From: Bdellovibrio bacteriovorus str. Tiberius
GTDB taxonomy: Bacteria > Bdellovibrionota > Bdellovibrionia > Bdellovibrionales > Bdellovibrionaceae
Assembly (NCBI RefSeq): GCF_000317895.1
Contig: NC_019567.1
Coordinates: 1 to 64,000 of the forward strand
Direction: 5' to 3'
Length of the DNA: 64,000 nucleotides
How positions within the stretch are numbered: the stretch's first letter is position 1; each line of letters starts with the position of its first letter. The translations under genes were made by a program, and so were the position numbers. Of this stretch, positions 56,795 through 64,000 are shown in pieces. A model generated the notes under the pieces. That model searched no databases. It worked only from the letters and a program-made list of their open reading frames with translations, and was not told where the DNA came from.

Positions 56795-57227
56795 GTTTGT
56801 CATGTTCGCAGGACTGTTCCTGGTCCTGCTTCCGCAGGCCTTTGCGGCCAGGGACTTTTCAAAAAAGAAAGTCACTTTGGGCTCCAAGACTTTTGTCGTG
56901 GAGATCGCTGAAACACCGGACCAGCACGAGCGTGGTCTGATGTTCCGCTCGCAGATGGGCGAAGATGAAGGAATGCTCTTTATATTTAAGAACGAGGAAA
57001 CCCGGTTCTTCTGGATGAAGAATACATTAATAGATCTGTCCATCGGGTACTTCGACAAAAGTCTGACGTTGATTGATGTGAAGGAAATGAAGTCCGGCAA
57101 AGGTGTGCCGGACGCAGCCCTGCCGTCCTATGCCAGTGCACAACCTGCGAAATATGCGCTTGAAATGAACAAAGGTTGGTTCGATAAAAATAAAATAAAG
57201 ATGGGTTCCAAACTCAAGATCCACTAG
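56760..57227 (+). CDS. DUF192 exported protein
   Basis: The protein of about 155 residues has a basic start then a hydrophobic signal (FVMFAGLFLVLLPQAFA), followed by a DUF192 domain: ETPDQHERGLMFRS, GMLFIFKNEETRFFWMKNT and LIDLSIGYF. Function of DUF192 is unknown; it is a small beta fold common in bacteria. Start ATG 56760 has AAAGGGG six bases upstream. Starting within the ppx coding end (35-base overlap), it is likely coupled to it. Confidence 0.82.
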   Translation: MVLRWKCSTLAKFVMFAGLFLVLLPQAFAARDFSKKKVTLGSKTFVVEIAETPDQHERGLMFRSQMGEDEGMLFIFKNEETRFFWMKNTLIDLSIGYFDKSLTLIDVKEMKSGKGVPDAALPSYASAQPAKYALEMNKGWFDKNKIKMGSKLKIH

Positions 57228-57340
57228 ATCAAAAGTCCAGTGATTTTCTTAGTGTTTGCATGACTTCGATCTTGTGCTTAGATTGTTAATAACGCTTAAC
57301 TGAAACAGTATGTTTCGTGGCATCAATCAAGGATGAATAC

Positions 57341-58690
57341 ATGATGAAAAAACTCGTTATCTTACTAGCGTGCCTAGGTCTGGCATTCCAAGTAACAAGC
57401 TGTACGTCTAAAGATAGCCAAGCAGACGCTGAAGTTGCTTCCGACTTCGATTCCGCAGACCTTGAAAAACTAGAAGGTGATGACGCCCTTGAAATTGCTG
57501 GTGACGACTCTTTGGCCAGCGACCAACTTCCAGAAGATGCTCTGGGCGAAACCACTACCACTACTGAAACAACCACAACAACTGCTGAAACGACTCTAGG
57601 TGACGATCAGGCGACAACAGAACAGACCGACGTCGCGACCACCACCGAAACATTGCCAGCAGATCCGTTTGCCGAAGCTCCGGCGGCTGATGTTCCAGCT
57701 CCAACAACATCTGTGGCTGAAACAACGACCACGACGGACACTTCTTCCAACTCTGTTTTTGAAAGCTCGACTGTGACTGAATCCTCCACGACCGTGGTTG
57801 ATTCCTCTTCTGAGGCTCCGAAAAAAGCCAGCGCACCTCTACAAAAGGTTGCAACGACTCCTTGGAAAGCCGGCGGGACTTGGTTCAATACAGTTTACTT
57901 CGCTCGCCCGGGTGACAGCCTGAAAGGCATCAGCCAGATGATCTATGGCGCTGACAAGCGCAAGGAACTGAAAAAAGGAAATCCGACATTCAATTCCCGC
58001 GACGTTCGTGCTGGTGACAAGGTTTATTACAGCTCCCCTCATCGTCCGGACGATTCTGCACGCATGATCACTTACTACGAAGACAACGGCATTGCGCCAG
58101 AAACTTACGTGGCTAAATCCGGTGACAACATCAGAAAAGTTTCCAAAGACCTTCTGGGTTATGACAATGCCTGGAAAGAAGTTTGGTCTTCCAACTCTGT
58201 AGATTCCAAAGGCAACATTGCTGAAGGCACTGAGCTTCGTTACTGGAGAGGCGGCGCCGTGGCTGCTGCTCCGGCTCCGGCGCAACCTGCAATGGAACAA
58301 CCGCACCAGGAAGTGGCTGGCAACATGCAGGCTCCTGCAGAAGAGATCCCGGCTCCACCAATGCCGGAAGATCCAATGGCTCAACAAGCTCAAATGGACA
58401 TCCCGCCTCCGCCAATGGAACAAGCGGGTGATATGGCTCCGCCTCCTCCTCCGCCGGACATGGCTCAGGACATGGCGCCACCTCCACCACCACCAGTGGA
58501 AGCAATCAACCCTCCAGCTCCGCAAGTGGCTGAAGAAGCACCGACCGGCATGGACAACGACACAACAATGGCTTTGGCAGTTGTTGGTCTGGCAGCCGCA
58601 GGTTTGGCAGTACTGATTGTGATGAGAAAGAAAAGAAAACAGAAAGAGCTTGAACAACAGGCTATGGACAACACCCACGTAGGAACATAA
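57341..58690 (+). CDS. LysM-like lipoprotein with C-terminal transmembrane helix
   Basis: The protein of about 449 residues has a lipobox VTSC (C21, Thr at +2) then a Thr/Glu/Asp-rich stretch (about 60-155), a globular part with two LysM-like repeats (FARPGDSLKGISQMIYG about 188-204 and VAKSGDNIRKVSKDLLG about 248-264), a Pro/Met-rich segment (about 310-395) and a C-terminal helix LAVVGLAAAGLAVLIVM followed by KKRKQK. N-terminal lipid plus a C-terminal membrane helix with a basic tail suggests the protein could bridge outer membrane, peptidoglycan and inner membrane. Start ATG 57341 has AAGGA upstream. Own terminator follows. Confidence 0.8.
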   Translation: MMKKLVILLACLGLAFQVTSCTSKDSQADAEVASDFDSADLEKLEGDDALEIAGDDSLASDQLPEDALGETTTTTETTTTTAETTLGDDQATTEQTDVATTTETLPADPFAEAPAADVPAPTTSVAETTTTTDTSSNSVFESSTVTESSTTVVDSSSEAPKKASAPLQKVATTPWKAGGTWFNTVYFARPGDSLKGISQMIYGADKRKELKKGNPTFNSRDVRAGDKVYYSSPHRPDDSARMITYYEDNGIAPETYVAKSGDNIRKVSKDLLGYDNAWKEVWSSNSVDSKGNIAEGTELRYWRGGAVAAAPAPAQPAMEQPHQEVAGNMQAPAEEIPAPPMPEDPMAQQAQMDIPPPPMEQAGDMAPPPPPPDMAQDMAPPPPPPVEAINPPAPQVAEEAPTGMDNDTTMALAVVGLAAAGLAVLIVMRKKRKQKELEQQAMDNTHVGT

Positions 58691-58716
58691 TCAGGTTCCC
58701 GGGTTCTCCAAAAAAG

Positions 58717-58750
58717 AAAAGAGCGAGTTTTCACTCGCTCTTTTTGTTTT
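58717..58750. terminator. Intrinsic terminator after the LysM lipoprotein gene
   Basis: GAGCGAG, loop TTTTCA, CTCGCTC, flanked by A-run and TTTTTGTTTT. It lies between convergent genes and can serve both. Confidence 0.88.
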
Positions 58751-58758
58751 TGCGGATC

Positions 58759-59127
58759 TTATCCGACTTTCTTGAAGATCGTGTCCATCACTGACCGTCG
58801 ATCGTTTCGGGAGTTCTCCACGAAATAGATCAGGTCATCAACAATTTGAACATCGCGATTGTTCACCGGCATGAATTTCACACCGACCCCAACCGAATTG
58901 GTCCAGATCACATGAGCGGCGATCTTGCGCTCACGACCGGCCACGATAATGACCAGGTTTAGCTTCTCATTGGCGCGAACTTCTCCGCCCTCAAACTCTA
59001 AAAAGGCTCCCGTGATGCTGATATTCTTAAGCGTGCCTTTGGTCTCTTCGCGCGCGTAATTGCGCTTAAAAGACACCTCGAGGTTAAGAGGGGTTCTTGG
59101 TGCCGGAACTGTATATGTGTCCTCCAC
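58759..59127 (-). CDS. PilZ-domain protein
   Basis: The 122-residue protein is nearly all PilZ domain. It has R-N-Y-A-R (RxxxR) followed by LKNISITGAFLEF, where Asn replaces the common Asp of the DxSxxG motif, and VIWTNSVGVGVKFMPV. These features support cyclic-di-GMP binding, although the Asn may weaken it. Start GTG 59127 has GGAG seven bases upstream. It is divergent from rho and shares the 390-base gap. Cyclic-di-GMP is important for Bdellovibrio lifestyle switching; this protein's target is unknown. Confidence 0.85.
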   Translation of the reverse strand: MEDTYTVPAPRTPLNLEVSFKRNYAREETKGTLKNISITGAFLEFEGGEVRANEKLNLVIIVAGRERKIAAHVIWTNSVGVGVKFMPVNNRDVQIVDDLIYFVENSRNDRRSVMDTIFKKVG

Positions 59128-59517
59128 GTCAGACTCCTTGTGCTTAAATTGGATACTATCCTTTCGGTATTACTTACCAAAAATTAATAGGGGGTCCGGG
59201 TGATTTTTAACTTTTCGGATTAAAATTCTGAAAACTGGACTTACCCAGGCTCATATTTAAACACCTGAAATAGCTTCATTTTTAGAAAACAAGGAAAGTG
59301 TTAAACCCTCGAACATTATGAACAATCTTCTGTTTCCTCGACCTTGTTTCAAGCTGGTACAGGCTGGGGGGCGCAAGGGCCGCCAGAGTTTTGCTATTGA
59401 CAAGCGGGGGGCGGCTCAAGGACAGTGAGGTCATAACGAATAAGCATGAATCCAGTCGGATCAGCTTCCTATATATATCGCTCTTTTTTCTGATTAAATC
59501 CTACAAGGAGAATTTGT
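59128..59517. other. Long intergenic region before rho
   Basis: A 390-base gap with no convincing gene on either strand. It must hold the rho promoter and 5' leader and the PilZ promoter. A TTGACA stands at 59397-59402 but has no good -10 at 17 or 18 bases. A CTATATATAT tract lies at 59469-59478 and a pyrimidine-rich CTCTTTTTTC follows. GAAAAC/GTTTTC-like and GGGGGG tracts are present. No riboswitch fold was recognised. rho leaders are often autoregulated by early termination. Confidence 0.5.
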
Positions 59518-61263
59518 TTGTCTGAACCTAAAGATCAACAAGGCGTTGAGGTGGCAAAAAAACGTACTCGCACTGCGAAGAGTACATCTGAAGATACCTC
59601 CGCCCCCGCTGCTGAAGCTTCCCCAGCTCCGGCCGCCGAAGCCGCCCCTGCGGCCCCAGCACCTTCCGAAAATGCCCCTGTTTCAGCAGCTCCTGCCGCT
59701 GCTCCGGAAGCGCGCCAAGAAAGACCTCAGCAACAAAATCAACAGCGCCGTGAATTCCGCCCGCACAATCGCGACAATCGTGATCGTGGCGATCGCAATG
59801 ACCGCGGTGACCGTAACGACCGTGGCGACAGAAATGATCGTGGTGGTCACAGAAACGACCGCGGCAACAATCAGCGCCGTGACTTCCGCCATGACCGCAA
59901 CCGCGACGAAGCTCAGCCAATGGGTGACGATGCTCACTCCACAATGCCGGCGCAAGCCCAGGACGTGGATCTGGCCGACATCTCTTTGACCGACGAGGAA
60001 AAGAGCTGGTTGTCCTCCAAGGACTTGAAATCAAAAAACATCACGCAGCTGACAGAGCTTGCGAACAAACTGAAAATCGAAAACGCTGCCGGTCTTCGCC
60101 GTCAGGACATGATCTTCGAAATTCTGAAACGTGCCGCGAAACTGGGTCAGGACATTTATGGTTCTGGCGTTCTGGAAATCCTTCCGGACGGTTACGGCTT
60201 CTTGCGTTCTCCGGATTACAACTATCTTCCAGGTCCGGATGATATCTATGTATCTCCATCCCAGATCCGTCGCTTCGGCCTAAGAACCGGTGACACCGTG
60301 ACGGGCACAGTTCGTCCACCGAAAGATGGCGAGCGTTACTTTGCATTGTTGAAAGTGGATTCTCTGAACTTCGAGACCACTGAAAACGGCAAAGACAAAA
60401 TCCTTTTCGACAACTTGACGCCGCTTTATCCAAACGAGCGCCTGAAACTGGAACACAGCCCTGGTGAATACACCACGCGTGTTGTGGATTTGATGGCTCC
60501 ATTGGGTAAAGGTCAGCGTGCCTTGATTGTCGCGCCACCAAGAACGGGTAAAACCGTTTTGATGCAGCAAATTGCCAATGCGATCACGCACAATCATCCG
60601 GAAGTGAAGTTGATCGTTCTTCTGATCGATGAACGTCCGGAAGAGGTGACCGACATGCAACGTACCGTAAAAGGTGAAGTTGTATCGTCCACGTTCGATG
60701 AGCCACCAACTCGTCACGTTCAGGTTGCAGAGATGGTTATCGAAAAAGCAAAACGTCTGGTTGAACACAAACACGACGTGGTTATTCTGCTTGATTCCAT
60801 CACTCGTCTGGCGCGCGCTTACAACACCGTTGTTCCTCCATCCGGTAAAATCCTTTCCGGTGGTGTGGATTCAAACGCCCTTCACAAACCAAAACGTTTC
60901 TTCGGTGCGGCTCGTAACATTGAAGAAGGCGGATCTTTGACTATCATCGCGACGGCTTTGATCGATACGGGTTCCCGTATGGATGAGGTTATCTTCGAGG
61001 AGTTTAAAGGTACTGGTAACGCCGAGATCCACCTGGATCGCAAGCTGATGGAAAAACGTATCTTCCCTTGCATGGACATCAACAAATCCGGCACTCGTAA
61101 AGAGGACCTGTTGGTTGATAAAGCAGACTTGAACCGTCTGTGGATCCTGAGAAAAGTTTTGGCGCCAATGAACGTTATCGACGCGATGGAATTCCTGATC
61201 GATAAAGTTGAAGGCACAAAAACGAACAACGACTTCCTGAAAGCGATGTCCGGACCGGGCTAA
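59518..61263 (+). CDS. rho: Transcription termination factor Rho with disordered N-terminal extension
   Basis: Rho is the hexameric RNA helicase that ends transcription. The 581-residue protein is longer than E. coli Rho (419). Residues about 1-75 are Ala/Pro/Glu-rich, and about 80-130 are Arg/Asp/Asn/Gly-rich repeats of the type DRNDRG. The Rho core follows: [15 protein letters not shown], cold-shock-like RNA domain ([20 protein letters not shown] in part), Walker [20 protein letters not shown] and [11 protein letters not shown]. Start TTG 59518 has AAGGAG seven bases upstream. Own terminator follows. Confidence 0.96.
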   Translation: MSEPKDQQGVEVAKKRTRTAKSTSEDTSAPAAEASPAPAAEAAPAAPAPSENAPVSAAPAAAPEARQERPQQQNQQRREFRPHNRDNRDRGDRNDRGDRNDRGDRNDRGGHRNDRGNNQRRDFRHDRNRDEAQPMGDDAHSTMPAQAQDVDLADISLTDEEKSWLSSKDLKSKNITQLTELANKLKIENAAGLRRQDMIFEILKRAAKLGQDIYGSGVLEILPDGYGFLRSPDYNYLPGPDDIYVSPSQIRRFGLRTGDTVTGTVRPPKDGERYFALLKVDSLNFETTENGKDKILFDNLTPLYPNERLKLEHSPGEYTTRVVDLMAPLGKGQRALIVAPPRTGKTVLMQQIANAITHNHPEVKLIVLLIDERPEEVTDMQRTVKGEVVSSTFDEPPTRHVQVAEMVIEKAKRLVEHKHDVVILLDSITRLARAYNTVVPPSGKILSGGVDSNALHKPKRFFGAARNIEEGGSLTIIATALIDTGSRMDEVIFEEFKGTGNAEIHLDRKLMEKRIFPCMDINKSGTRKEDLLVDKADLNRLWILRKVLAPMNVIDAMEFLIDKVEGTKTNNDFLKAMSGPG

Positions 61264-61308
61264 GCTTTGCTTAGAGCTGGAAATTGGAGATTGGAAATTT
61301 GAAGTTAA

Positions 61309-61342
61309 GAAAAAAGGGAGTCGTTGGACTCCCTTTTTTTTA
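61309..61342. terminator. Bidirectional intrinsic terminator after rho
   Basis: AAAAAGGGAGTC, loop GTT, GGACTCCCTTTTT then T-run. It serves rho and the convergent gene that ends at 61344. Confidence 0.9.
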
Positions 61343-61343
61343 T

Positions 61344-61787
61344 TTATGGATTTGGTTGTGGCTGGGGTTGAGGCTCGGGCTGCGGCTGCGGTTGGGGTTC
61401 TGGTTGCGGTTGTGGCTCTGGTTCGGGAGTGGGTTCGGTCTTTTTCAAGGTGTCGGTTTCACAACCTCCGTAGATTTGATCGGTGTTGATGACACCTTCA
61501 AATGGATATACGAAGTCTGACATTCCGTCAGAGCCCTCTTTGGTCGTATTCACGGTCAACTTGTGGTTTAGCCCTTCAGAAGTGATGTGAATTAATCCGC
61601 CCTTATCAAAAGTCACTTTGCCGGTCAGCTCAACGGATCCCTGATCCGGGGTGGAGACTTTCACTTTGTTGGTGTCGGAATTATAGGACACAGAAATAAA
61701 GGGTTCAGTGAAGGTGCAGTAGATGCTTTCAGCCGATGCCACATGAGACAGAGTTAAAACGGCCGCAAAAGGGATCAGAAACTTCAT
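61344..61787 (-). CDS. Secreted protein with Pro-Gln-Glu repeat tail
   Basis: The 147-residue protein has a signal peptide (cleavage about after VASA), a beta-rich body of about 90 residues with a Cys pair (IYCTFTEP and GGCETD), and a C-terminal tail of PEPQPQP-type repeats (about residues 118-147). Such tails can span peptidoglycan or act as spacers. No family was recognised. Start ATG has AAGGAGG upstream. A repeat tail coded by near-repeats may vary in length between strains. Confidence 0.65.
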   Translation of the reverse strand: MKFLIPFAAVLTLSHVASAESIYCTFTEPFISVSYNSDTNKVKVSTPDQGSVELTGKVTFDKGGLIHITSEGLNHKLTVNTTKEGSDGMSDFVYPFEGVINTDQIYGGCETDTLKKTEPTPEPEPQPQPEPQPQPQPEPQPQPQPNP

Positions 61788-62121
61788 GGAAATCCTCCTT
61801 GTTATAGTGGCTCAAGGGTAGGTGCGCTGGGGGTGGCTCTCAAGAATCCGTCAGGGCCGAAGGCAAAATACAAGGGGCTGTCAGCTCTGGGGAGGTCTGG
61901 TTTTCCTAGGGGGTGCAGGAACCCCGCAAAGCAATCACCGGCTGCCTTCGATATTACTTAAATATATGTAATCACGAATGTTTGTATGAACTAAGGGGGC
62001 TTCTGGATCGGATGTCTGTTGCTAAAAAAAGCAGCGATTTATGCTCGACACGGGGTAGTCAGTATGTTACATCCTTACAGCTTAAGACCCATAGGTTAAA
62101 TTATTTAGAAGGAATCAGGTC
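61788..62121. other. Intergenic leader before rpmE2
   Basis: A 334-base gap between divergent genes. A short open frame of 70 codons (61913-62125) lacks a ribosome site and overlaps the rpmE2 start; I do not support it. The part before rpmE2 is AT-rich near its end and may carry its leader. No motif or riboswitch was recognised. Confidence 0.45.
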
Positions 62122-62367
62122 ATGAAACAAAACCTACACCCAAAAGTAAATACTGTTGTATTTAAAGATATCTCTTGCGACTTCAGTTTCTTGGGAACAT
62201 CTACTTTGCACTCTTCCGAAACTGTTAAATGGGAAGATGGTAAAGAATATCCACTAATCAAAGTTGAGATCTCTTCTGCATCTCACCCGTTCTTCACTGG
62301 TAAGCAACGTGTGATGGATACTGAAGGTCGTATCGATCGTTTCAAAAAACGTTACGGCAAGAAGTAA
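62122..62367 (+). CDS. rpmE2: 50S ribosomal protein L31 type B
   Basis: The 81-residue protein starts [21 protein letters not shown] and has [27 protein letters not shown]-like order (here [23 protein letters not shown]) and [11 protein letters not shown]. This is the type-B (zinc-free, C-minus) form, which has lost the CxxC zinc site of type A. Such paralogues are often de-repressed by Zur under zinc limitation, but here it could be the only L31, which the window cannot tell. Start with AGAAGGAA upstream. prfA follows. Confidence 0.95.
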   Translation: MKQNLHPKVNTVVFKDISCDFSFLGTSTLHSSETVKWEDGKEYPLIKVEISSASHPFFTGKQRVMDTEGRIDRFKKRYGKK

Positions 62368-62403
62368 ATTTCGGCCCTCCGTTCGGAGGACGTTCTTGTA
62401 TGA

Positions 62404-62440
62404 AATGCGGTTCAATCTTCGAACCGCATTTTCGTTTTCA
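62404..62440 (+). terminator. Intrinsic terminator between rpmE2 and prfA
   Basis: AATGCGGTTC, loop AATCTTC, GAACCGCATT then TTCGTTTTC. The stem is strong; the T-run is interrupted by CG. May reduce read-through into prfA. Confidence 0.75.
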
Positions 62441-62514
62441 GCGATGGTCCCAATCCCGATCAGCATGATTTATCAGACCTATCAATCGATCCGTTAGTAC
62501 CAGGAGCCTCAGCC

Positions 62515-63588
62515 ATGTTCTCGAAGTTGGATGCAGTCGAATCTCGTTACGAAGAAGTCAATATGGCTCTTCAAAGACCGGACATTGCCTCTAATCAGAC
62601 GCAATACCGTGCTTTGATGAAAGAACTGGGAAATCTGGAAAAGATCGTTCTGGTTTATCGCGACTATCGCAAAAAAACTGAAAATCTGAAAGCCAGCAAA
62701 GAGCTTCTGACTGCGGAACAGGATGCAGAAATGCGTGAACTGATCCGTGAAGAGGTGAAAGAGCTTGAGGCTGAGCTACCTGATCTTGAACAACAGCTTA
62801 AAATCGCATTGATTCCCAAAGACCCGAACGACGACAAGAATACCATTCTTGAGATTCGTGCCGGTGCCGGCGGGGACGAGGCGGCTTTGTTCGCGGATGA
62901 AATGTTCCGCGGCTATGTTCACTATGCGACTTCTCAGGGCTGGAAAGTGGAAATGATCTCTTTCTCTGAAGGTAATGCCGGTGGCGCCAAAGAGATCATT
63001 GCCAGCATCACCGGTGACTCGGTCTTCAGTAAAATGAAGTTTGAGTCCGGTGTTCACCGCGTTCAGCGTGTTCCTAAAACGGAAGCCGCAGGCCGTATCC
63101 ACACGTCCACTGTGACAGTGGCGGTGATCCCAGAGGTTGAGGTTTCTGAAATCAAGATCCCGATGTCTGACGTGAGAATTGAGACCATGCGTTCTCAGGG
63201 TTCCGGCGGTCAGTCGGTGAACAGAACTGAATCAGCGGTTCGTGTCGTGCATTTGCCGACAGGTATCGACGTAAAATGTCAGGAAGGTAAATCACAGTCC
63301 ACGAACCGTGAGCGTGCTTTCCAGATCCTTTACGCAAAACTGCAGCAGATCGAGGACGAAAAGGCCCGTAAAGAGGCTTCCGATGTCCGTCTGGAGCAAA
63401 TCGGTACGGGAGATCGCTCGGAGCGCATCCGCACTTACAACTTCCCTCAGACCCGCATTACCGATCACCGTATCGGTTTGACGATCCACCAGCTGGATCA
63501 GGTCATGAGTGGTTCATTTGAGTTGCTGATCGACCCACTCGTTGCTAACTTCCAGGCAGAGGCACTTAAAAAACAAACCTCTGCTTAA
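62515..63588 (+). CDS. prfA: Peptide chain release factor 1
   Basis: RF1 reads UAA and UAG. The 357-residue protein has the peptide-anticodon PxT motif as PKT in [14 protein letters not shown], the catalytic GGQ loop [16 protein letters not shown], and the RF1-specific ending [19 protein letters not shown] precedes them. Length and order are normal. It is followed three bases later by prmC, the enzyme that methylates the Gln of GGQ. Confidence 0.97.
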   Translation: MFSKLDAVESRYEEVNMALQRPDIASNQTQYRALMKELGNLEKIVLVYRDYRKKTENLKASKELLTAEQDAEMRELIREEVKELEAELPDLEQQLKIALIPKDPNDDKNTILEIRAGAGGDEAALFADEMFRGYVHYATSQGWKVEMISFSEGNAGGAKEIIASITGDSVFSKMKFESGVHRVQRVPKTEAAGRIHTSTVTVAVIPEVEVSEIKIPMSDVRIETMRSQGSGGQSVNRTESAVRVVHLPTGIDVKCQEGKSQSTNRERAFQILYAKLQQIEDEKARKEASDVRLEQIGTGDRSERIRTYNFPQTRITDHRIGLTIHQLDQVMSGSFELLIDPLVANFQAEALKKQTSA

Positions 63589-63591
63589 AGA

Positions 63592-64000
63592 ATGAAACTC
63601 AAAGAAATACTCGATAAAACCACAGCTTTCTTCAAAGACAAAAAAATCGATACTCCACGTTTGGATGCGGAACTGCTTTTGGCCCATGGGCTGAAACTGG
63701 AACGCATTCAGCTTTATTTGCGCTTTGACCAGCCGATGAAGGATGAAGAGCTGGCCGTTCTGCGTGAACTGGTCCGCCGTCGTGCTTCGGGGGAACCTGT
63801 GGCATACATCCTGGGCTATCGCGATTTCTTTAATCACCGTTTTGAGGTGAACAACCAAGTGCTGATCCCGCGCCCGGAAACAGAACACATTGTTGAAGAC
63901 GTGCTTGCCTGGGCTTCCGATAAAGAAGCTTCCTTGGGTCTTGTTGATCTGGGGTGTGGTTCGGGGTGCATTGGACTAAGTTTGTTGAAGGAATATCCGA
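63592..64000 (+). CDS. prmC: Release factor glutamine methyltransferase PrmC (partial)
   Basis: PrmC methylates the GGQ glutamine of RF1 and RF2. The visible 136 codons include an N-terminal helical domain (DTPRLDAELLLAH), GEPVAYILGYRDFF, LIPRPETEHIVE and the SAM-binding motif VDLGCGSGCIGLSL. The catalytic NPPY lies past the window end, so the gene is cut off. The prfA-prmC pair is conserved in most bacteria. Confidence 0.95.
   Translation, partial: MKLKEILDKTTAFFKDKKIDTPRLDAELLLAHGLKLERIQLYLRFDQPMKDEELAVLRELVRRRASGEPVAYILGYRDFFNHRFEVNNQVLIPRPETEHIVEDVLAWASDKEASLGLVDLGCGSGCIGLSLLKEYP

Noticed and set aside
59397-59430. TTGACA as a rho promoter
   Set aside because: No acceptable -10 element at 16-18 bases downstream.
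59770-59875. Short tandem repeats in rho that might look like a CRISPR-type or satellite array
   Set aside because: In frame with rho and coding DRNDRG repeats; no spacers of constant length.
61284-61520. Leu/Trp/Gly-rich frame after rho
   Set aside because: It runs antisense to the Pro/Gln repeat tail of the 61344-61787 gene, so its repeats are the complement of that tail.
61913-62125. A 70-codon frame before rpmE2
   Set aside because: No ribosome site, overlaps the rpmE2 start, and the protein has no family features.

Overview
The window is a 64 kb stretch of bacterial chromosome that begins at the GTG start codon of dnaA and runs through the replication origin. Gene content, order and signature genes point to a predatory bacterium of the Bdellovibrio group (Bdellovibrionota), most likely Bdellovibrio bacteriovorus or a close relative. 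The main evidence is the order dnaA-oriC-dnaN-recF-gyrB-gyrA, a stand-alone bacterial histone-fold gene (49343-49537) that resembles the B. bacteriovorus histone Bd0055/HBb, many exported proteases and lipoproteins, and a B-type sdhCAB operon. The strain cannot be fixed from sequence reading alone. No rRNA, tRNA, CRISPR array, insertion sequence or prophage was seen. The region reads as core chromosome, densely packed, with many translationally coupled genes and clear intrinsic terminators.

Layout. 1-8908: replication initiation and supercoiling (dnaA, oriC with DnaA boxes and a DnaA-trio, dnaN, recF, gyrB, gyrA). 8910-11325: a TPR lipoprotein, then a partial ATP synthase operon holding only AtpZ/AtpI-like proteins and the a and c subunits. 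11424-14021: an exported HExxH protein, a TfoX-like protein with a histone-H1-like lysine tail, and a MerR regulator. 14022-21575 (minus strand): phosphomannomutase, pdxA, three tandem parvulin-type PPIases including SurA, a DUF374 acyltransferase, and etfBA. 21756-25142: sdhCAB. 25142-29181: a REPIN-like inverted repeat, a small gene, a subtilisin-like protease, an alpha/beta hydrolase and a two-module FHA protein. 29330-31158: rpsF, a DUF2232 membrane protein and rplI, with rpsR missing from its usual place. 31330-36031: a trypsin-like lipoprotein, a small protein, an SDR enzyme, dnaB, a Fis-like regulator and queE.

36124-44304: ftsK, two exported proteins, then a tightly coupled operon of lptM-like lipoprotein, dapF, dapA, dapB and a degenerate HPPK-like protein, followed by a transaldolase-like gene and a lipoprotein. 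44363-50564: a large exported protein, murD, a membrane metallophosphoesterase, the histone gene and an astacin metalloprotease. 50561-57227: ligA divergent from gatCAB, then a Ppx/GppA phosphatase and a DUF192 protein. 57341-64000: a LysM lipoprotein with a C-terminal membrane anchor, a PilZ protein, rho with a long disordered N-terminus, a Pro/Gln-tailed secreted protein, type-B L31, prfA and the start of prmC.

The parts fit a fast-growing predator. Replication and segregation genes sit at the origin. DAP/peptidoglycan synthesis (dapFAB, murD) and envelope maturation (SurA-type chaperones, LptM, LysM tether) support growth of the envelope. Secreted subtilisin, trypsin and astacin enzymes fit prey digestion, and etfBA, sdhCAB and the ATP synthase serve respiration on amino- and fatty-acid carbon. 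The most notable items are the histone gene, the well-formed DnaA-trio origin, the possible sodium-type c subunit, the candidate trans-envelope LysM protein, the HPPK-like protein lacking its catalytic aspartates, and two terminator-like hairpins that overlap the 5' ends of downstream genes.
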